From assembly GCF_011065935.2 (NCBI RefSeq), contig NZ_JAAMNH020000001.1:1199001-1263000 (forward strand): 64,000 bases of DNA, given 5' to 3'. A program made the position numbers and the translations under genes. The stretch's first letter is position 1, and every line of letters begins with the position of its first letter. Source of the stretch: Clostridium estertheticum (GTDB lineage Bacteria > Bacillota > Clostridia > Clostridiales > Clostridiaceae). This document shows positions 53,665 through 63,235 of this stretch, in pieces. The notes under the pieces were generated by a model. It made no database searches, was not told where the DNA came from, and saw only the letters and a list, made by a program, of their open reading frames with translations.

Positions 53665-53696
53665 TTTAACTTAAATAATATTTAAGAGGTGATAGT

Positions 53697-55382
53697 ATGG
53701 AATTTAATATAAGTGATGTACCCTTTAGTCGGTACGGATCATATCTTGTTTTTTCTACAGATTTAGAGTCTGGAGAATTGCTTTTAAGAGATGTGCATGG
53801 AGGAGATGAATCCGAAAGCACAATTTTTAAAATAGAAGTAATAAAAAATGGAAACCCAGTCCCATACAGTATTAAAGTTAGTGAAACAAAGCTAACTTTA
53901 ATGGGAGCTGAAAATCCCCAGGATGAAATTAATATTTGTATTAGTGAAGAGGATATGATTCATATTGAAGCGAGAGGCATTGGACTTCGGTTTAATGCAG
54001 TTAAAACAAGATATGATAATGTACTCCAGTATGATTTAGATAAGTGGGAATATCATTTTTATTCCAAGGAAATTAAAATGATGTTTTCCTTGATAGAGGG
54101 GAATGTAGCATTAAATGCACCCTGGAAGATTGTAGGGAATGAAAGCATAGCTATGGATGTTGAAACTAAAGAAGACTATATGCATCTTGTTATAGAGAGT
54201 TATAAGACCGTGTGGAAATGTAAAAACTTTGAAAGTTATGAAATGGCTCAAAAAAAGGTGGACGAATGCTATGGAGATTGGATTAAATCCATGCCTGAAG
54301 TTCTAGAGAGGTACAAGGCCTCAAGGGAGCTTGCAAGCTATATAACTTGGTCCTGTGTTGTTCATCCTCAGGATAAATTAACACGTTATGCCATGTATAT
54401 GTCAAAAAATTCAATGAACAACATATGGAGTTGGGATAACTGTTTTAATGCAATGATGTTAAGTTTAAATCATCCGGGACTTGCTTTAGACCAGCTTTTG
54501 TTATTTGTAGATAATCAGGATGAGTGTGGAATATACCCGGATTTTATAAATGACAGGTATTCCTCCTTTAGCTGCTGTAAGCCACCTATTCATGCATGGG
54601 CCTTTAGTAAAATAAGAAAAAACAACAACTTTTTTAACACTAGAGATGTTGTGGAAACTATGTATGAATCCTTATCAAGAGCAACAGAGTACTGGCTAGT
54701 GTATAGAAGGAAAAACAAAAATACTCTTCCCCTGTATAACCATGGCAATGATTCAGGGTGGGATAATGCTTCTGTTTTCCATATGGGTATTCCCGTGGAG
54801 TCTCCTGACCTAGCAGCTCATCTTATAAGACAGATGGATATTTTATCCGAAATGGCAGATGAACTAGGTAAGATGGAAGATAAGGACAGATGGAGAAAAG
54901 AAGCAGATGATATGTATGAGCTTTTAATGAAACGTCTATGGAGTGGAAATGGTTTTTCAGCTATTGTACATGCGGCCCAGGAGAGAGAAATACCCTATAG
55001 AACTAGTCTTTTATTAAGGCTTCCTATTGTTATTGGGTATAGGTTTCCAACTGAGATAACAGCTAGTATTGTAACCAGTCTTAAAGATGATTTTGAAAGC
55101 ACCTTTGGTCTTGCTACGGAATCTTATAAAAGTCCCCTGTATAAGGAGGATGGCTATTGGCTTGGACCTGTTTGGGCTCCTGTTATGTATCTGATAATTG
55201 ATGCATTAAATTCTTTGGGGTATTCATCAATTGCTAAGGATTATGCCCAGCGTTTCTGCAATGCAACCATTACAGGAGGCATGGCTGAAAATTTTGATCC
55301 TTTTACAGGTAAAGGCCTGGTAGACCCTGCTTTTACATGGACATCCAGCGTGTTTTTAATGCTGGCCAAGGAGTATTTATAA
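53697..55382 (+). CDS. GH63/MGH1-like (alpha/alpha)6 glycosidase
   Basis: The 561-residue cytoplasmic protein has a beta-sandwich N-terminus and an (alpha/alpha)6-barrel with motifs of the GH63/trehalase-like clan: NIWSWDNCFNAMM, DSGWDNASVF and YWLGPVWAPVMY. The substrate is unknown; the place after lacZ suggests that it trims a second sugar from galactose-containing oligosaccharides. Confidence 0.75.
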   Translation: MEFNISDVPFSRYGSYLVFSTDLESGELLLRDVHGGDESESTIFKIEVIKNGNPVPYSIKVSETKLTLMGAENPQDEINICISEEDMIHIEARGIGLRFNAVKTRYDNVLQYDLDKWEYHFYSKEIKMMFSLIEGNVALNAPWKIVGNESIAMDVETKEDYMHLVIESYKTVWKCKNFESYEMAQKKVDECYGDWIKSMPEVLERYKASRELASYITWSCVVHPQDKLTRYAMYMSKNSMNNIWSWDNCFNAMMLSLNHPGLALDQLLLFVDNQDECGIYPDFINDRYSSFSCCKPPIHAWAFSKIRKNNNFFNTRDVVETMYESLSRATEYWLVYRRKNKNTLPLYNHGNDSGWDNASVFHMGIPVESPDLAAHLIRQMDILSEMADELGKMEDKDRWRKEADDMYELLMKRLWSGNGFSAIVHAAQEREIPYRTSLLLRLPIVIGYRFPTEITASIVTSLKDDFESTFGLATESYKSPLYKEDGYWLGPVWAPVMYLIIDALNSLGYSSIAKDYAQRFCNATITGGMAENFDPFTGKGLVDPAFTWTSSVFLMLAKEYL

Positions 55383-55399
55383 TTGGAGGAAATGTGTTT

Positions 55400-56278
55400 A
55401 TGAAAAAGTATATTGGAGAGCTTGGGCTTTTATCTGTTGCAATAATATGGGGTATGGGGTTTGTAGCATCCCGTGTATCCTTAGATTCAAAGCTTACTCC
55501 ATTTCAAATTATGACTCTCAGGTTTTTTATTTCTACAGTGCTTATGGCAGTAATATACAGAAAAAATCTTAAAAAAATTAATAGTGGCTCTTTAAAGGCT
55601 GGAATAATTTTAGGTTTCTTTCTTTTTCTGGCCTTTGCTTTTCAGACTGAGGGTCTTCAGTATACAACGCCTTCAAAGAATGCATTTTTAACTTCTATAA
55701 ATGTGGTTATGGTACCTTTTATAGGTACAATGTTGTTTAAGAAACCTGTAGACAAATTTGGGATAATAGGAGCACTGCTTGCGTGTACTGGTGCAGGAAT
55801 TTTAACTCTAAATGGAAGTTTTAAGATAAATACAGGGGATATGCTCACAATAATATGTGCCCTCGGCTTTGCTTTTCACATATTTTTTGTAGGCGAATAT
55901 GTGAAAAAATATGATGCTATTATGATTACTATTATTCAACTTGCTGTTGCTTTCATACTGTCGTTAATAGCAATTATTGTTATGGGACAAACAAATATTC
56001 ACCTGAATTCACAGGGAGTACTCGCAGTATCATATCTTGGTATCTTTAGTACGGCGCTAGCGTTTCTTCTGCAAAATGTTTCGCAGAGGTATACAACAGG
56101 AACCAGAGCAGCTATTATACTTTCTACGGAATCTGTGTTTGGAGCTCTAGCATCGGTTATATTTCTAGGAGAGCAGATGACTTTAAAAATATTAATAGGA
56201 TGCTTGTTAATATTTGTTGCTATTATTACCTCAGAAACAAAATTTTCTTTTTTTAGAAAAAGTAAAGCATTAAAATAA
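55400..56278 (+). CDS. EamA-family transporter
   Basis: ATG 55400, 10 bp after GGAGG, gives a 292-residue protein with ten helices and two EamA repeats (GLLSVAIIWGMGFVASR; RAAIILSTESVFGALASVIFLGEQ). It is not closely related to the choline-regulon carriers. Its place between the glycosidase and the LacI gene suggests export or import of a metabolite of this operon. Confidence 0.82.
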   Translation: MKKYIGELGLLSVAIIWGMGFVASRVSLDSKLTPFQIMTLRFFISTVLMAVIYRKNLKKINSGSLKAGIILGFFLFLAFAFQTEGLQYTTPSKNAFLTSINVVMVPFIGTMLFKKPVDKFGIIGALLACTGAGILTLNGSFKINTGDMLTIICALGFAFHIFFVGEYVKKYDAIMITIIQLAVAFILSLIAIIVMGQTNIHLNSQGVLAVSYLGIFSTALAFLLQNVSQRYTTGTRAAIILSTESVFGALASVIFLGEQMTLKILIGCLLIFVAIITSETKFSFFRKSKALK

Positions 56279-56369
56279 AGTATTATTAGGAAAACCATAT
56301 TAAATATGATAGAATTGAATAAGTTTAAAGTGTTAAAAATAGAAATTTATAGAAGTGGTGATAAAGAGG

Positions 56370-57359
56370 ATGGCTATTATAAAAGATATTGCTGAGAGGG
56401 CTAGAGTGTCAATTGCTACAGTATCAAGAGTTTTAAATTATGATGAAACATTAAGTGTATCAGCTGAAACAAGACAGAGAGTATTTGAAGCTGCTCAGGA
56501 GCTTGAATATACACCTCCAAAACGTAAAAAAAGCAGAAAAAAATTCAAAATAGGTCTTCTTTATTCCTATTCTCTTGAAGAGGAACTTGAAGATACTTAT
56601 TACCTGTCTATAAGGGTATCAATAGAAAAAAGACTTGTGGCAGAGGGAGCTAAGATATTTAGAATAAGCAAAAATGATGATCTTGAAAAACTTAAGAATA
56701 TTGATGGTATTATTGCTCTTGGGACCTTTAATATCAACGATGTTGAAAGAATAAAAAAGTTTATAAGGCCCGTGGTTTTTGTAGATACGGCGCAAGATGA
56801 GGATTTGTTTGATTCTGTGATAATTAATTTTTCAAAGTCCGTAAGAAATGCTCTTGATTACTTATTTTCATTAGGACATAATAAGATAGCCTATATAGGT
56901 GGAATAGATTTAGATATTAATGGGGATAGGTTTATAGATTTAAGAGAAGATACATATTGTAAATATATGAAAGAAAAAGGGTCGTATAATGAAAATCTTA
57001 TAAAAGTTGGTAATTATACACCAAGAGACGGTTACAAGTTGATGAAGGAAATTCTAGAAGCCGATACTATACCTACCGCTACTTTTGTAGCTAACGATTC
57101 AATTGCAATAGGTTGCTATAAGGCTATATATGAAAAAAAATTAAAGATACCTGATGATATGAGCATAGTTGGCTTTAATGACATTTCTAGCGCACAGTAT
57201 ATGACGCCGCCACTAACTACAATAAAGCTGCACATTGAATTTATGGGAGAAACTGCTGTAGATTTACTTATAGAACGGTTAATATCTGGAAGAGAAATAT
57301 GTAAAAAAATCACAATACCGGCTAAGTTTATAATTAGAGAAAGTTGTAAAGAAATATAG
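56370..57359 (+). CDS. LacI/GalR-family regulator
   Basis: ATG 56370 gives 329 residues with the typical start IKDIAERARVSIATVSRVLN (helix-turn-helix) and a periplasmic-binding-like effector domain (VGFNDISSAQYMTPPLTTI). The upstream GTG at 56355 is a weaker start. It is the last gene of the galactoside cluster and probably represses it through the site at 47286-47298. Confidence 0.88.
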   Translation: MAIIKDIAERARVSIATVSRVLNYDETLSVSAETRQRVFEAAQELEYTPPKRKKSRKKFKIGLLYSYSLEEELEDTYYLSIRVSIEKRLVAEGAKIFRISKNDDLEKLKNIDGIIALGTFNINDVERIKKFIRPVVFVDTAQDEDLFDSVIINFSKSVRNALDYLFSLGHNKIAYIGGIDLDINGDRFIDLREDTYCKYMKEKGSYNENLIKVGNYTPRDGYKLMKEILEADTIPTATFVANDSIAIGCYKAIYEKKLKIPDDMSIVGFNDISSAQYMTPPLTTIKLHIEFMGETAVDLLIERLISGREICKKITIPAKFIIRESCKEI

Positions 57360-57381
57360 ATAATATAGATTATTAGCGCAG

Positions 57382-57428
57382 AAACCCATTTCAAGATGCA
57401 ATTAACTTGAAATGGGTTTTTCTTTTTG
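57382..57428 (+). terminator. Terminator after the LacI-type regulator
   Basis: AAACCCATTTCAAG pairs with CTTGAAATGGGTTT around a 10-base loop, followed by TTCTTTTT. Confidence 0.9.
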
Positions 57429-57486
57429 CTTTACAGAACTAAAATGCAATGAACTTAAAGGTGGAAAAAATTAAATATTCACAATA

Positions 57487-57557
57487 TTGACAAGATTAAA
57501 ATAAAAGGATATAATTGTATTAACTTGTTGAACAAGTTGATAATTGTTGAACAAGTT
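57487..57557 (+). promoter_or_regulatory. Promoter with twin GntR operators
   Basis: TTGACA (57487-57492) and TATAAT (57510-57515) are both perfect and 17 bp apart. Two copies of TTGTTGAACAAGTT follow at 57525 and 57544, 19 bp apart; the first is a full palindrome, AACTTGTTGAACAAGTT (57522-57538). A strong promoter closed off by two operators over the start region is a clear repression switch, with the GntR protein encoded 65 bp later as the natural binder. Confidence 0.85.
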
Positions 57558-57622
57558 CAATTAATTAAAACATAGTCTGGAGTCTATTATAGATAATTAT
57601 AAAATGATATGGGGTATGCAAA

Positions 57623-58369
57623 ATGAGAAATAGAAAAATTACAAGTGTGTCCAATGAAAAAATACCATCATATGTAGCTATTTATAATATGCTTTATTCT
57701 GATATTATAAACGGCCTCTATAAAAATGGAACGCAACTTCCTAGCGAAACTGTTCTTTCAGAAAGGTATGAAGTAAGTAGAAACACATTAAGACAAGCTC
57801 TAACGATTTTAAATGAAGATGGAATAATTTCAAAGCATCAGGGTAAAGGCACCTTTGTTACCTATAAGGGAGAAGACGAAGAAACAGAAGAAGTCTCAAA
57901 TAGCAACCTTGAAAATCCAATAATTCAGTGCTGCAAAGAGGAAATTGATGAAATTCGTGTTTCTTATAATTACGGACCACCCACGGATATTGCTCAGCAA
58001 AAGCTTAATATTAGTGCGAGCGAGATTGTTATGGCAAGTAACAATGTATATTTGATAGACAAAATTCCTGTGGCACACTCTTTTATACAAATTCCAGTGA
58101 AGTATATTAATAATAGTAATGTAAACCTAAATTCTGAAGAGGAAGTCTCCAATTTAATTAACAAAACTATATTTGAACTTGCTACATATGCTAAGATTCA
58201 TGTGAAGATTGTGCATGCTGAAGAGAATATTACATCCTTCCTTGAAATTCTTGATAATGAGCCGATTATTTATATTGAAGAGATTTTGTACAATCAGCAG
58301 CGTGAAGGAATAGCAAGGTGTAAGTTTTATTTTATTCCTGATAAATATGATTTATCATTTAAAGTTTAA
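57623..58369 (+). CDS. GntR/HutC-family regulator
   Basis: The 248-residue protein has an N-terminal GntR winged helix (LPSETVLSERYEVSRNTLRQAL) and a C-terminal UTRA effector domain. It is the first gene of the ECF/SAM-hydrolase operon and very likely represses it. The ligand is unknown, perhaps the substrate of the transporter. Confidence 0.9.
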   Translation: MRNRKITSVSNEKIPSYVAIYNMLYSDIINGLYKNGTQLPSETVLSERYEVSRNTLRQALTILNEDGIISKHQGKGTFVTYKGEDEETEEVSNSNLENPIIQCCKEEIDEIRVSYNYGPPTDIAQQKLNISASEIVMASNNVYLIDKIPVAHSFIQIPVKYINNSNVNLNSEEEVSNLINKTIFELATYAKIHVKIVHAEENITSFLEILDNEPIIYIEEILYNQQREGIARCKFYFIPDKYDLSFKV

Positions 58370-58414
58370 CCTATAAAACGATATCCATATATTAACATAA
58401 AAGGGGGAAAAATT

Positions 58415-58972
58415 ATGAAAGATTATTTCAAAGTAACCACAAAAACTATTGTTGCCACAGGTCTAGGTGCTGCAGTTTTCATGCTTTTATTCATGTATAT
58501 TAAGGTGCCATCTCCAATTCCAGAAACAAGTTTTCAAACAGCTTATGGCCTAAGTGCCTTCTTTGCAGCACTATTTGGACCTATTGCAGGAGGTTTAATA
58601 GCTTTTATTGGGCACTCCTTAAGTGATGCTATCCAGTATGGTTCACCATGGTGGAGTTGGGTTATTGGTAGTGGAGTTTCCGGAGTAATATTTGGATTTT
58701 CTTACAAAAGAACAAAGGTTGAAGAAGGAGAATTTAAAATAAAGGACATCCTTATCTTTAACACCATTCAAATTCTTGGAAATATTTTAGCTTGGATAGT
58801 TGTTGCTCCAATACTAGATATTGTTATTTACAGTGAGCCTGCTAACCTAGTTTTTACGCAAGGTGCCATTGCAGCTTTACTGAACTCAATTAGTGCAGGA
58901 GTTATAGGTACATTGCTTTTAATTTCTTATGCAGCCACAAGGACAAAAAAAGGTAGCCTAAATATGAAATAA
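58415..58972 (+). CDS. ECF transporter substrate-binding (S) component, UPF0397-like
   Basis: The 185-residue membrane protein has five to six helices and the motifs FGPIAGGLIAFIGHSLSDAI and GSPWWSWVIGSG, as in UPF0397-family S components. The S subunit sets the substrate, which is not known here. ATPase and T subunits follow, so this is a complete dedicated (group I) ECF importer. Confidence 0.85.
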   Translation: MKDYFKVTTKTIVATGLGAAVFMLLFMYIKVPSPIPETSFQTAYGLSAFFAALFGPIAGGLIAFIGHSLSDAIQYGSPWWSWVIGSGVSGVIFGFSYKRTKVEEGEFKIKDILIFNTIQILGNILAWIVVAPILDIVIYSEPANLVFTQGAIAALLNSISAGVIGTLLLISYAATRTKKGSLNMK

Positions 58973-58982
58973 CCACATTATT

Positions 58983-59006
58983 ATAATTATAATTATAATT
59001 ATAATT
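58983..59006. repeat. Short tandem repeat (ATAATT)4
   Basis: Four perfect hexamer units lie between the S component and the ATPase gene. The tract is AT-only and prone to slippage. It may alter spacing between the genes but no function is shown. Confidence 0.9.
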
Positions 59007-59031
59007 AGTAAAATAAATGGGGAAGTGAACG

Positions 59032-60741
59032 ATGATGAAGAAGCCAATTATAAAATTTGAAAATTTTAATTTTCAGTATTTCAGCCAAGCGAAGCCAACC
59101 TTAAATGATATTAATTTAGAAATCTATCCAGGAGAAAAAATATTAATAGTGGGTCCTAGTGGTAGTGGCAAAAGCACACTGGGTAACTGTTTAAATGGAC
59201 TAATTCCTTTTTCATATAAAGGTGAGATTAATGGAAGTTTAAAGATTAAGGATTTAGAAACAAAGGAGCAAAACATTTTTAAATTATCTAAAATGATAGG
59301 TACAGTTTTGCAAGACTCTGATGGACAGTTTGTTGGGTTAACTGTTGGTGAAGATATAGCTTTTGCTTTAGAAAATGATAATGTTAAAGCTACAGAAATG
59401 CAGGTCAGAGTGAAAAATGTAGCAAGTATGGTAGATATGGAAAAGTGGCTTACTTCATCACCTTTCGAACTATCTGGAGGTCAAAAACAAAGGTCTGCTC
59501 TTGCTGGTGTTATGATCGATGACGTAGATATATTACTCTTTGATGAGCCACTAGCCAATCTAGATCCTGCCACTGGTAAGACTGCCATAGAAATAATAGA
59601 AAATATTCACAAAGAAGCAAATAAAACTATTATTATTATTGAACATAGGCTAGAGGATGTTCTACATTGTGACATTGATAGGATTATTGTTATGAATGAG
59701 GGGAGAATTATTGCAGATATGAACGCTGATCAATTAGTTTCTTCGGAAATTTTAATTGAAAATGGCATAAGGGAGCCCCTTTATATTACAGCATTAAAAT
59801 ATGCTGGCATAAAAGTTACCACTGAAATGCATCCTGGTCACATCAATACATTAGATGTACAAACTGTAAAAGACATTTTAAAAGCTTGGGATAAATCCAT
59901 TTCACCACAGAAAATTGAAAGTCATAAGCCATCTATACTTAGGCTTTGCGAGGTGTCTTTTTCCTATAATGGGATTCATAAAATACTAGATAATGTTAGC
60001 ATTGATATTAAAGAAGGAGAAATGGTGTCAATCGTTGGTAAAAACGGGGCAGGTAAGTCAACCCTTTCAAAGATAATATGCGGATTTGAAAAAGAAGATA
60101 CAGGTAATGTTTATTATTATGATGAAAATATTAAGGATAAAACCATAAGAGAACGGGCTGAAATTGTGGGTGTTGTAATGCAAAATCCAAATCAAATGAT
60201 TTCAAAGCCTATGATATATGATGAGATTGCTTTAGGTCTTCGTTTAAGAAAGGTTAAGGAAGAAGAGATAAAGGAGCGAGTTGATAAGATTTTAAAGATT
60301 TGTGGACTTGCTCCCTTTAGAGAATGGCCTATATCAGCACTAAGTTATGGACAAAAGAAGAGGGTAACTATAGCTTCTATTTTAGTGTTAAATCCTAAGA
60401 TTTTAATTCTTGACGAACCAACCGCCGGGCAAGATTACCGTCATTACAGTGAAATAATGAGGTTTTTACTAGAAATAAATAAATTAGGGGTAACAATTAT
60501 TATGATTACACATGACATGCACCTTATGCTTCAATACACCCACCGAGGAATAGTTTTAGCTGGTGGAAAGAAAATTGCAGATACGCAGGCCGCTATAATT
60601 TTAACCGATGTTGATGTCATAAAAGAAGCAAACTTAAAAGAAACCTCTCTTTATAACCTTGCTCAAATCACAGGTATAAGTGATGGAACGTCATTTGTTC
60701 AAAGTTTTATAGAATATGAGAGGGGGATGCGAAACAAGTGA
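59032..60741 (+). CDS. ECF transporter ATPase, two fused ABC domains
   Basis: The 569-residue protein joins two ABC ATPases. The first has Walker A GPSGSGKST and signature LSGGQKQR, the second GKNGAGKST and LSYGQKKR. This is EcfA1 and EcfA2 in one chain, as in YkoD-type transporters. It overlaps the EcfT gene by 4 bp. Confidence 0.92.
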   Translation: MMKKPIIKFENFNFQYFSQAKPTLNDINLEIYPGEKILIVGPSGSGKSTLGNCLNGLIPFSYKGEINGSLKIKDLETKEQNIFKLSKMIGTVLQDSDGQFVGLTVGEDIAFALENDNVKATEMQVRVKNVASMVDMEKWLTSSPFELSGGQKQRSALAGVMIDDVDILLFDEPLANLDPATGKTAIEIIENIHKEANKTIIIIEHRLEDVLHCDIDRIIVMNEGRIIADMNADQLVSSEILIENGIREPLYITALKYAGIKVTTEMHPGHINTLDVQTVKDILKAWDKSISPQKIESHKPSILRLCEVSFSYNGIHKILDNVSIDIKEGEMVSIVGKNGAGKSTLSKIICGFEKEDTGNVYYYDENIKDKTIRERAEIVGVVMQNPNQMISKPMIYDEIALGLRLRKVKEEEIKERVDKILKICGLAPFREWPISALSYGQKKRVTIASILVLNPKILILDEPTAGQDYRHYSEIMRFLLEINKLGVTIIMITHDMHLMLQYTHRGIVLAGGKKIADTQAAIILTDVDVIKEANLKETSLYNLAQITGISDGTSFVQSFIEYERGMRNK

Positions 60742-61571
60742 AGATGAAGCTATTTTCATATAACTCAATTGATACCTATATTCATAGACTTTCTGGACTA
60801 ACTAAACTAATTTGCTTTTTATTCTTAACCTTTTCGGTAATGTTTTCGTATGACATAAGGAGTATTCTTTTAATAATGGCTTTTTCTTTTGTAATGTTAA
60901 GAGTTTCTAAAATAAAATACTCCCAAATACGAGTAATGATAATTTACGTTTTAATATTTCTTATTACAAATGCAGTTATAACCTATTTATTTTCCCCAGA
61001 ACGAGGAGTTGGAATTTATGGTACCCGTCACGAAATCCTTTCTATTTTTGGGAGATATACATTAACCTTAGAACAGTTGTTTTACCAAGGCACTAAGTTT
61101 TTTAAATATGCTTCCGTTATTCCACTTGGAATAATATTTCTTTTAACTACCAATCCAAGTGAATTTGCAGCTGCTTTAAGTGGTATTGGAGTTAACTATA
61201 AAGCCGCAGTTGCAGTTTCGCTAACCTTACGATATTTCCCGGACATACAGAGGGAATATCAAGAAATTAGCCTTTCACAGCAGGCGAGAGGTTTAGATTT
61301 ATCACGTAAGGCAAAATTTTCAGATAGATTTAAAAATGCACTTTTGATAATTATACCATTAATTTTCTCTACATTAGATAAAATAGAACTTATCAGTAAT
61401 GCTATGGATTTACGCGGCTTTGGTAAAAGCAAGAGTCGTACTTGGTATAACAAGAAAAAACTTACAGTTGAAGATTACACGGCTATTACAATTTCAGCAT
61501 TAATCTTTATTGGAACAATTTTAGTTTCAGTTTTTATAAATAAGAGTCGTTTTTACAATCCATTTATATAG
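60738..61571 (+). CDS. ECF transporter transmembrane (T) component
   Basis: The 277-residue protein has several helices and the two coupling motifs of EcfT, SQQARGLDL and NAMDLRGFG, which contact the ATPases. It starts with GTG in a GTGA overlap with the ATPase gene. Confidence 0.9.
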   Translation: MKMKLFSYNSIDTYIHRLSGLTKLICFLFLTFSVMFSYDIRSILLIMAFSFVMLRVSKIKYSQIRVMIIYVLIFLITNAVITYLFSPERGVGIYGTRHEILSIFGRYTLTLEQLFYQGTKFFKYASVIPLGIIFLLTTNPSEFAAALSGIGVNYKAAVAVSLTLRYFPDIQREYQEISLSQQARGLDLSRKAKFSDRFKNALLIIIPLIFSTLDKIELISNAMDLRGFGKSKSRTWYNKKKLTVEDYTAITISALIFIGTILVSVFINKSRFYNPFI

Positions 61572-61584
61572 GAGGAATAAAGTA

Positions 61585-62427
61585 ATGAAACCAATATTAG
61601 TTTTTCAAACAGATTTCACTTATAAAGAAGGCGCAGTATGCGCAATGTATGGGGTGGTTAAAACCGTTGATAGAGAACTGGAGATTATGGATGGTTCCCA
61701 CGAAATTCCACAGTACGATATTCAGAGTGCATCCTACAGACTATTTCAGTCTATGAGATTTTGGCCAGAAGGCACAATTTTTGTTTCTGTTGTAGATCCA
61801 GGCGTTGGAACTCACAGAAGAGCTTGTGTTGCAAAAACTGTGGATGGATACTATGTGGTTACCCCAGATAATGGTGCGTTAACTCACCTAAAAAAATGGG
61901 TAGGAATTACAGAAGTTAGGGAAATAGATGAAACAAAAAACCGCTTACGTGGTAAAAATACTGAAGGTGTAAGTATTTTTCATGGTCGCGATCTATTTGG
62001 ATATTGTGCTGCAAAACTTGCTAGTGGGATAATTTCTTATGAGGAGGTAGGTAAGGCATATAGTATAAATGAAATTGTAGAATTCACTATTCCGGAGCCT
62101 TTCATAAAGGCTAATAAGGTTTGCGGAAATTTTGAAATTAGTGATCCTAACTTTGGAAACCTATGGACAAATATTCCATTATCTATGTTTACAGAGGCTG
62201 GCTTTAATTATGGTGACTATCTTAATGTAAATATAAAACATCAAGGAAAAGAAATGTACAAGGATAAGGTACTGTTCCATAAATCCTTTGGTTTTGCAGA
62301 AAAAGGAGCTGTTATGATTTATAATAACGAGCTTATGAAGGTAGCAATGGCAATTACACAAGGAAATCTATGCGAAAAATATAATTTAAACTTTGGCTTA
62401 GAATGGACAGTTGAATTTGAAAAATAG
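61585..62427 (+). CDS. SAM hydrolase / SAM-hydroxide adenosyltransferase (DUF62), copy 1
   Basis: The 280-residue protein belongs to the family of fluorinase/chlorinase-like enzymes, most of which split S-adenosylmethionine with water to adenosine and methionine. Motifs are FQTDFTYKEGAVCAMYG, VDPGVGTHRR, TPDNGALTHL and FHGRDLFGYCAA. The Asp-His-Arg set of the hydrolases (HGRD) is kept. It follows EcfT by 13 bp. The gene pair with an ECF carrier recurs in bacteria, but its purpose is not known to me. Confidence 0.88.
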   Translation: MKPILVFQTDFTYKEGAVCAMYGVVKTVDRELEIMDGSHEIPQYDIQSASYRLFQSMRFWPEGTIFVSVVDPGVGTHRRACVAKTVDGYYVVTPDNGALTHLKKWVGITEVREIDETKNRLRGKNTEGVSIFHGRDLFGYCAAKLASGIISYEEVGKAYSINEIVEFTIPEPFIKANKVCGNFEISDPNFGNLWTNIPLSMFTEAGFNYGDYLNVNIKHQGKEMYKDKVLFHKSFGFAEKGAVMIYNNELMKVAMAITQGNLCEKYNLNFGLEWTVEFEK

Positions 62428-62436
62428 GAGTGAATT

Positions 62437-63234
62437 ATGCTAACTAAGGCAACGGAAAAACACAGAGAGTTAATAATGAATTACTGTTTAGCTGAGCCTA
62501 ATATAAACTTATTTATAATAGGTGATATAGAAAATTTTGGATTCGAAACTGATTTTCAGGAGGTCTGGATTCAAACGTTAGGTCATAAACTAGTGGGGGT
62601 TGTGCTACGATACCATGATAATTTTATTATTTATAGTAAGGATTTAGATTTAGAAATTAATGAAATAGAAATCTTATTAAGCACAAGAGATGTAAACATA
62701 ATTAGTGGAAAACTTACGGTAATAGATTTATTTTACCCAGTGGTGAAAAGTAAATATTCAAAAAGAGATATGTATTTTTGCCAGCTTCTAGATATTTCAA
62801 AACTCATTGAGGATACATCAGAAGTTGAAACTGCAGAAAGCATAGATGCAATGGAGATTTCACTCGCCTATGAACAGATAGAAGAATTTTCAGGTTTATA
62901 TTCTTCTGGAATAGATAGCCGTTATAAACAGATTGCAAGCAGAATTAAAACAAAAGAAGGAGTGCATATGTTTATAAAGAAAGATGGTAAAATTGTAAGC
63001 CACGGCAATACCACTGCTGAAACAAGTGTTAGCGCTATGGTGGGAGGTATTTTAACTATTCCAGCATATAGAAAACAAGGCCTTTCAAGTAAGATAATTT
63101 CTGCTTTGTGTCAAAACTTATTTCTTAAAGGGAAATCAGCATGTCTATTCTTTGATAATCCGGAAGCTGGCGAGATTTATCACAAGTTAGGATTCCGAAA
63201 TATTGACAATTGGGCAATTTTAGGGAGGAAATAA
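62437..63234 (+). CDS. GNAT-like acyltransferase
   Basis: The 265-residue protein has a divergent N-terminal half and a C-terminal GNAT domain with the acyl-CoA loop YRKQGLSSKIISALC and the end YHKLGFRNIDNW. It lies between the two SAM-hydrolase genes with gaps of 9 and 1 bp, so it belongs to the same pathway. The acceptor is unknown. Confidence 0.82.
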   Translation: MLTKATEKHRELIMNYCLAEPNINLFIIGDIENFGFETDFQEVWIQTLGHKLVGVVLRYHDNFIIYSKDLDLEINEIEILLSTRDVNIISGKLTVIDLFYPVVKSKYSKRDMYFCQLLDISKLIEDTSEVETAESIDAMEISLAYEQIEEFSGLYSSGIDSRYKQIASRIKTKEGVHMFIKKDGKIVSHGNTTAETSVSAMVGGILTIPAYRKQGLSSKIISALCQNLFLKGKSACLFFDNPEAGEIYHKLGFRNIDNWAILGRK

Positions 63235-63235
63235 T

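Noticed and set aside
58983..59006. (ATAATT)4 as a promoter array
   Set aside because: TATAAT-like words arise from the repeat itself. There is no -35 box and genes on both sides are in one operon.
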